In this document: one piece after another, positions 7,050-8,002 of the stretch
Layout of the letters: each line of letters opens with the position of its first letter
Position numbering within the stretch: the stretch's first letter is position 1
The notes under the pieces: model-generated
The model's input: only the letters and a program-made list of their open reading frames with translations
The model's database searches: none
What the model was told of the DNA's origin: nothing
From: an uncultured Rhodanobacteraceae bacterium
GTDB taxonomy: Bacteria > Pseudomonadota > Gammaproteobacteria > Xanthomonadales > Rhodanobacteraceae
DNA length: 8,002 bases
Reading direction: 5' to 3'
Assembly (NCBI GenBank): GCA_913053815.1
Contig: CAJXGK010000070.1
Location: forward strand, 1-8,002
Translations under genes and position numbers: made by a program

Positions 7050-8002
7050 ATGAACCTGCATTCCCGTATCGGTGAAGTAACTGAACGTATCCGTAAGCGC
7101 AGCCATGATGGTCGAGCGCGCTATCTGGAAATGATCGAACACTCACGCCAACCCCAACCCTTCCGCACCCATCTGAGCTGTAGCAATCTGGCCCATGGAA
7201 CGGCCGCCTGCGGTGATATCGACAAGAACCGGCTAATGGGTGAACAAGGCCCTAACCTCGGCATCGTCACCGCCTACAACGATATGCTCTCGGCCCACCA
7301 GCCGTTTCAGAATTTTCCAGAGAAGATCCGTGCTGCCGCCCGGGCCGCGGGTGGCACAGCCCAAGTAGCCGGCGGAGTACCGGCCATGTGCGACGGGATC
7401 ACCCAAGGCCAGGCCGGCATGGAACTCTCACTGTTCAGTCGTGATGTGATCGCCCAAGGTACCGCCATCGCCCTCAGCCATGATGTATTCGACGGCGCAC
7501 TGTATCTTGGCATCTGCGACAAGATTGTGCCGGGCATGCTGATCGGAGCGCTGTCTTTCGGGCATCTGCCGGGCATTTTTGTGCCCTCCGGGCCCATGCC
7601 ATCGGGCCTGCCGAACAAGGTCAAAGCAGAAGTACGTGAACGCTATGCGGCCGGTAAGGCCAGTCGCGAAGAACTGCTAAAGGCCGAAGCCGGCGCCTAC
7701 CATGCTCCCGGCACCTGCACCTTCTACGGCACCGCCAACTCCAACCAGATGTTGCTGGAGGCTATGGGTTTAGTGCTACCCGGGGCAGCCTTCGTCAATC
7801 CCGGTACACCTTTACGCGAAGCCCTGACTCGTAGTGCCACGGAACGTGCTCTGGCCATCACCGCCCTAGGACAGGACTACCGCCCACTCGGCCAACTCAT
7901 CAACGAACACAGCCTGGTCAACGCCATCAGCGTACTCATGGCCACCGCCGGCATCCTGAACATGGGCCTGTTCCTCAAAGCCGGTGCGATTTTTCTCCGA
8001 TG
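7050..8002 (+). CDS. edd: Phosphogluconate dehydratase, 3' end outside window
   Basis: Edd dehydrates 6-phosphogluconate to 2-keto-3-deoxy-6-phosphogluconate, the committed step of the ED pathway. It is a cytoplasmic iron-sulfur enzyme of the IlvD/Edd family. About 317 of the usual ~600 codons are present, and the frame stays open to the last base. Visible landmarks are CxNLAHGxAAC near residues 44-54, [24 protein letters not shown], the IlvD/Edd signature [11 protein letters not shown] beginning at Cys156, [13 protein letters not shown], and [13 protein letters not shown] with Cys223. Cys156 and Cys223 are likely cluster ligands by comparison with IlvD. The start has a good GGAG site and an N-terminus like E. 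coli Edd. From residue 300 (base 7947) the family motif ATGGSTNH is expected, but the sequence reads ATAGILNM and then an unlike stretch to the window end. The product call rests on residues 1-299 and is secure. Whether the end is a true variant, a junction or poor sequence cannot be seen here. Confidence 0.94.
   Translation, partial: MNLHSRIGEVTERIRKRSHDGRARYLEMIEHSRQPQPFRTHLSCSNLAHGTAACGDIDKNRLMGEQGPNLGIVTAYNDMLSAHQPFQNFPEKIRAAARAAGGTAQVAGGVPAMCDGITQGQAGMELSLFSRDVIAQGTAIALSHDVFDGALYLGICDKIVPGMLIGALSFGHLPGIFVPSGPMPSGLPNKVKAEVRERYAAGKASREELLKAEAGAYHAPGTCTFYGTANSNQMLLEAMGLVLPGAAFVNPGTPLREALTRSATERALAITALGQDYRPLGQLINEHSLVNAISVLMATAGILNMGLFLKAGAIFLR

Overview
The window reads as a chromosomal segment of a Gram-negative bacterium, most likely a gammaproteobacterium, that breaks down sucrose-type sugars through the Entner-Doudoroff (ED) pathway. 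The evidence is gene content (amylosucrase, PfkB fructokinase and an SLC45/GPH-like sugar permease next to zwf-glk-pgl-edd) and the style of the proteins. From memory, the zwf-glk-pgl-edd order and the form of the Zwf protein resemble Xanthomonadales, while amylosucrase plus fructokinase also occurs in methanotrophs and marine gammaproteobacteria. The lineage is therefore a weak inference. All genes are on the + strand, coding density is high, and base composition is even and moderately GC-rich. I see no mobile element, CRISPR array, tRNA or rRNA.

Left block (1-3441), sucrose or glucan handling. The C-terminal half of an amylosucrase (1-1044) overlaps by ATGA with a PfkB fructokinase (1041-2048). 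After a 58-bp spacer comes a 12-segment sugar permease (2107-3441). The permease would bring in a disaccharide. Amylosucrase would move its glucosyl unit onto a glucan or to water and release fructose, and the kinase would make fructose 6-phosphate.

Middle (3442-3823). This is the only long non-coding stretch, 382 bp. It probably holds the zwf promoter, but I find no convincing promoter, operator or terminator. A good ribosome binding site sits just before zwf.

Right block (3824-8002), upper ED pathway. zwf, glk and pgl are joined by 4-bp stop/start overlaps (GTGA, ATGA), and edd follows pgl after 21 bp, so the four genes look like one operon. Glk makes glucose 6-phosphate, Zwf oxidises it to 6-phosphogluconolactone, Pgl hydrolyses the lactone, and Edd dehydrates 6-phosphogluconate to KDPG. 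An eda gene would be expected beyond the window.

The two blocks together form a route from imported sucrose to the ED pathway. The gene families are all known, and I see no wholly new system. The points most worth a second look are an Asp-to-Glu change at a sucrose-recognition position of the amylosucrase, an 11-C homopolymer near the end of that gene, an Ala in place of the usual acidic or polar residue after the DHYLGK motif of Zwf, and the last ~56 bases, where the edd reading frame stays open but stops resembling the family.
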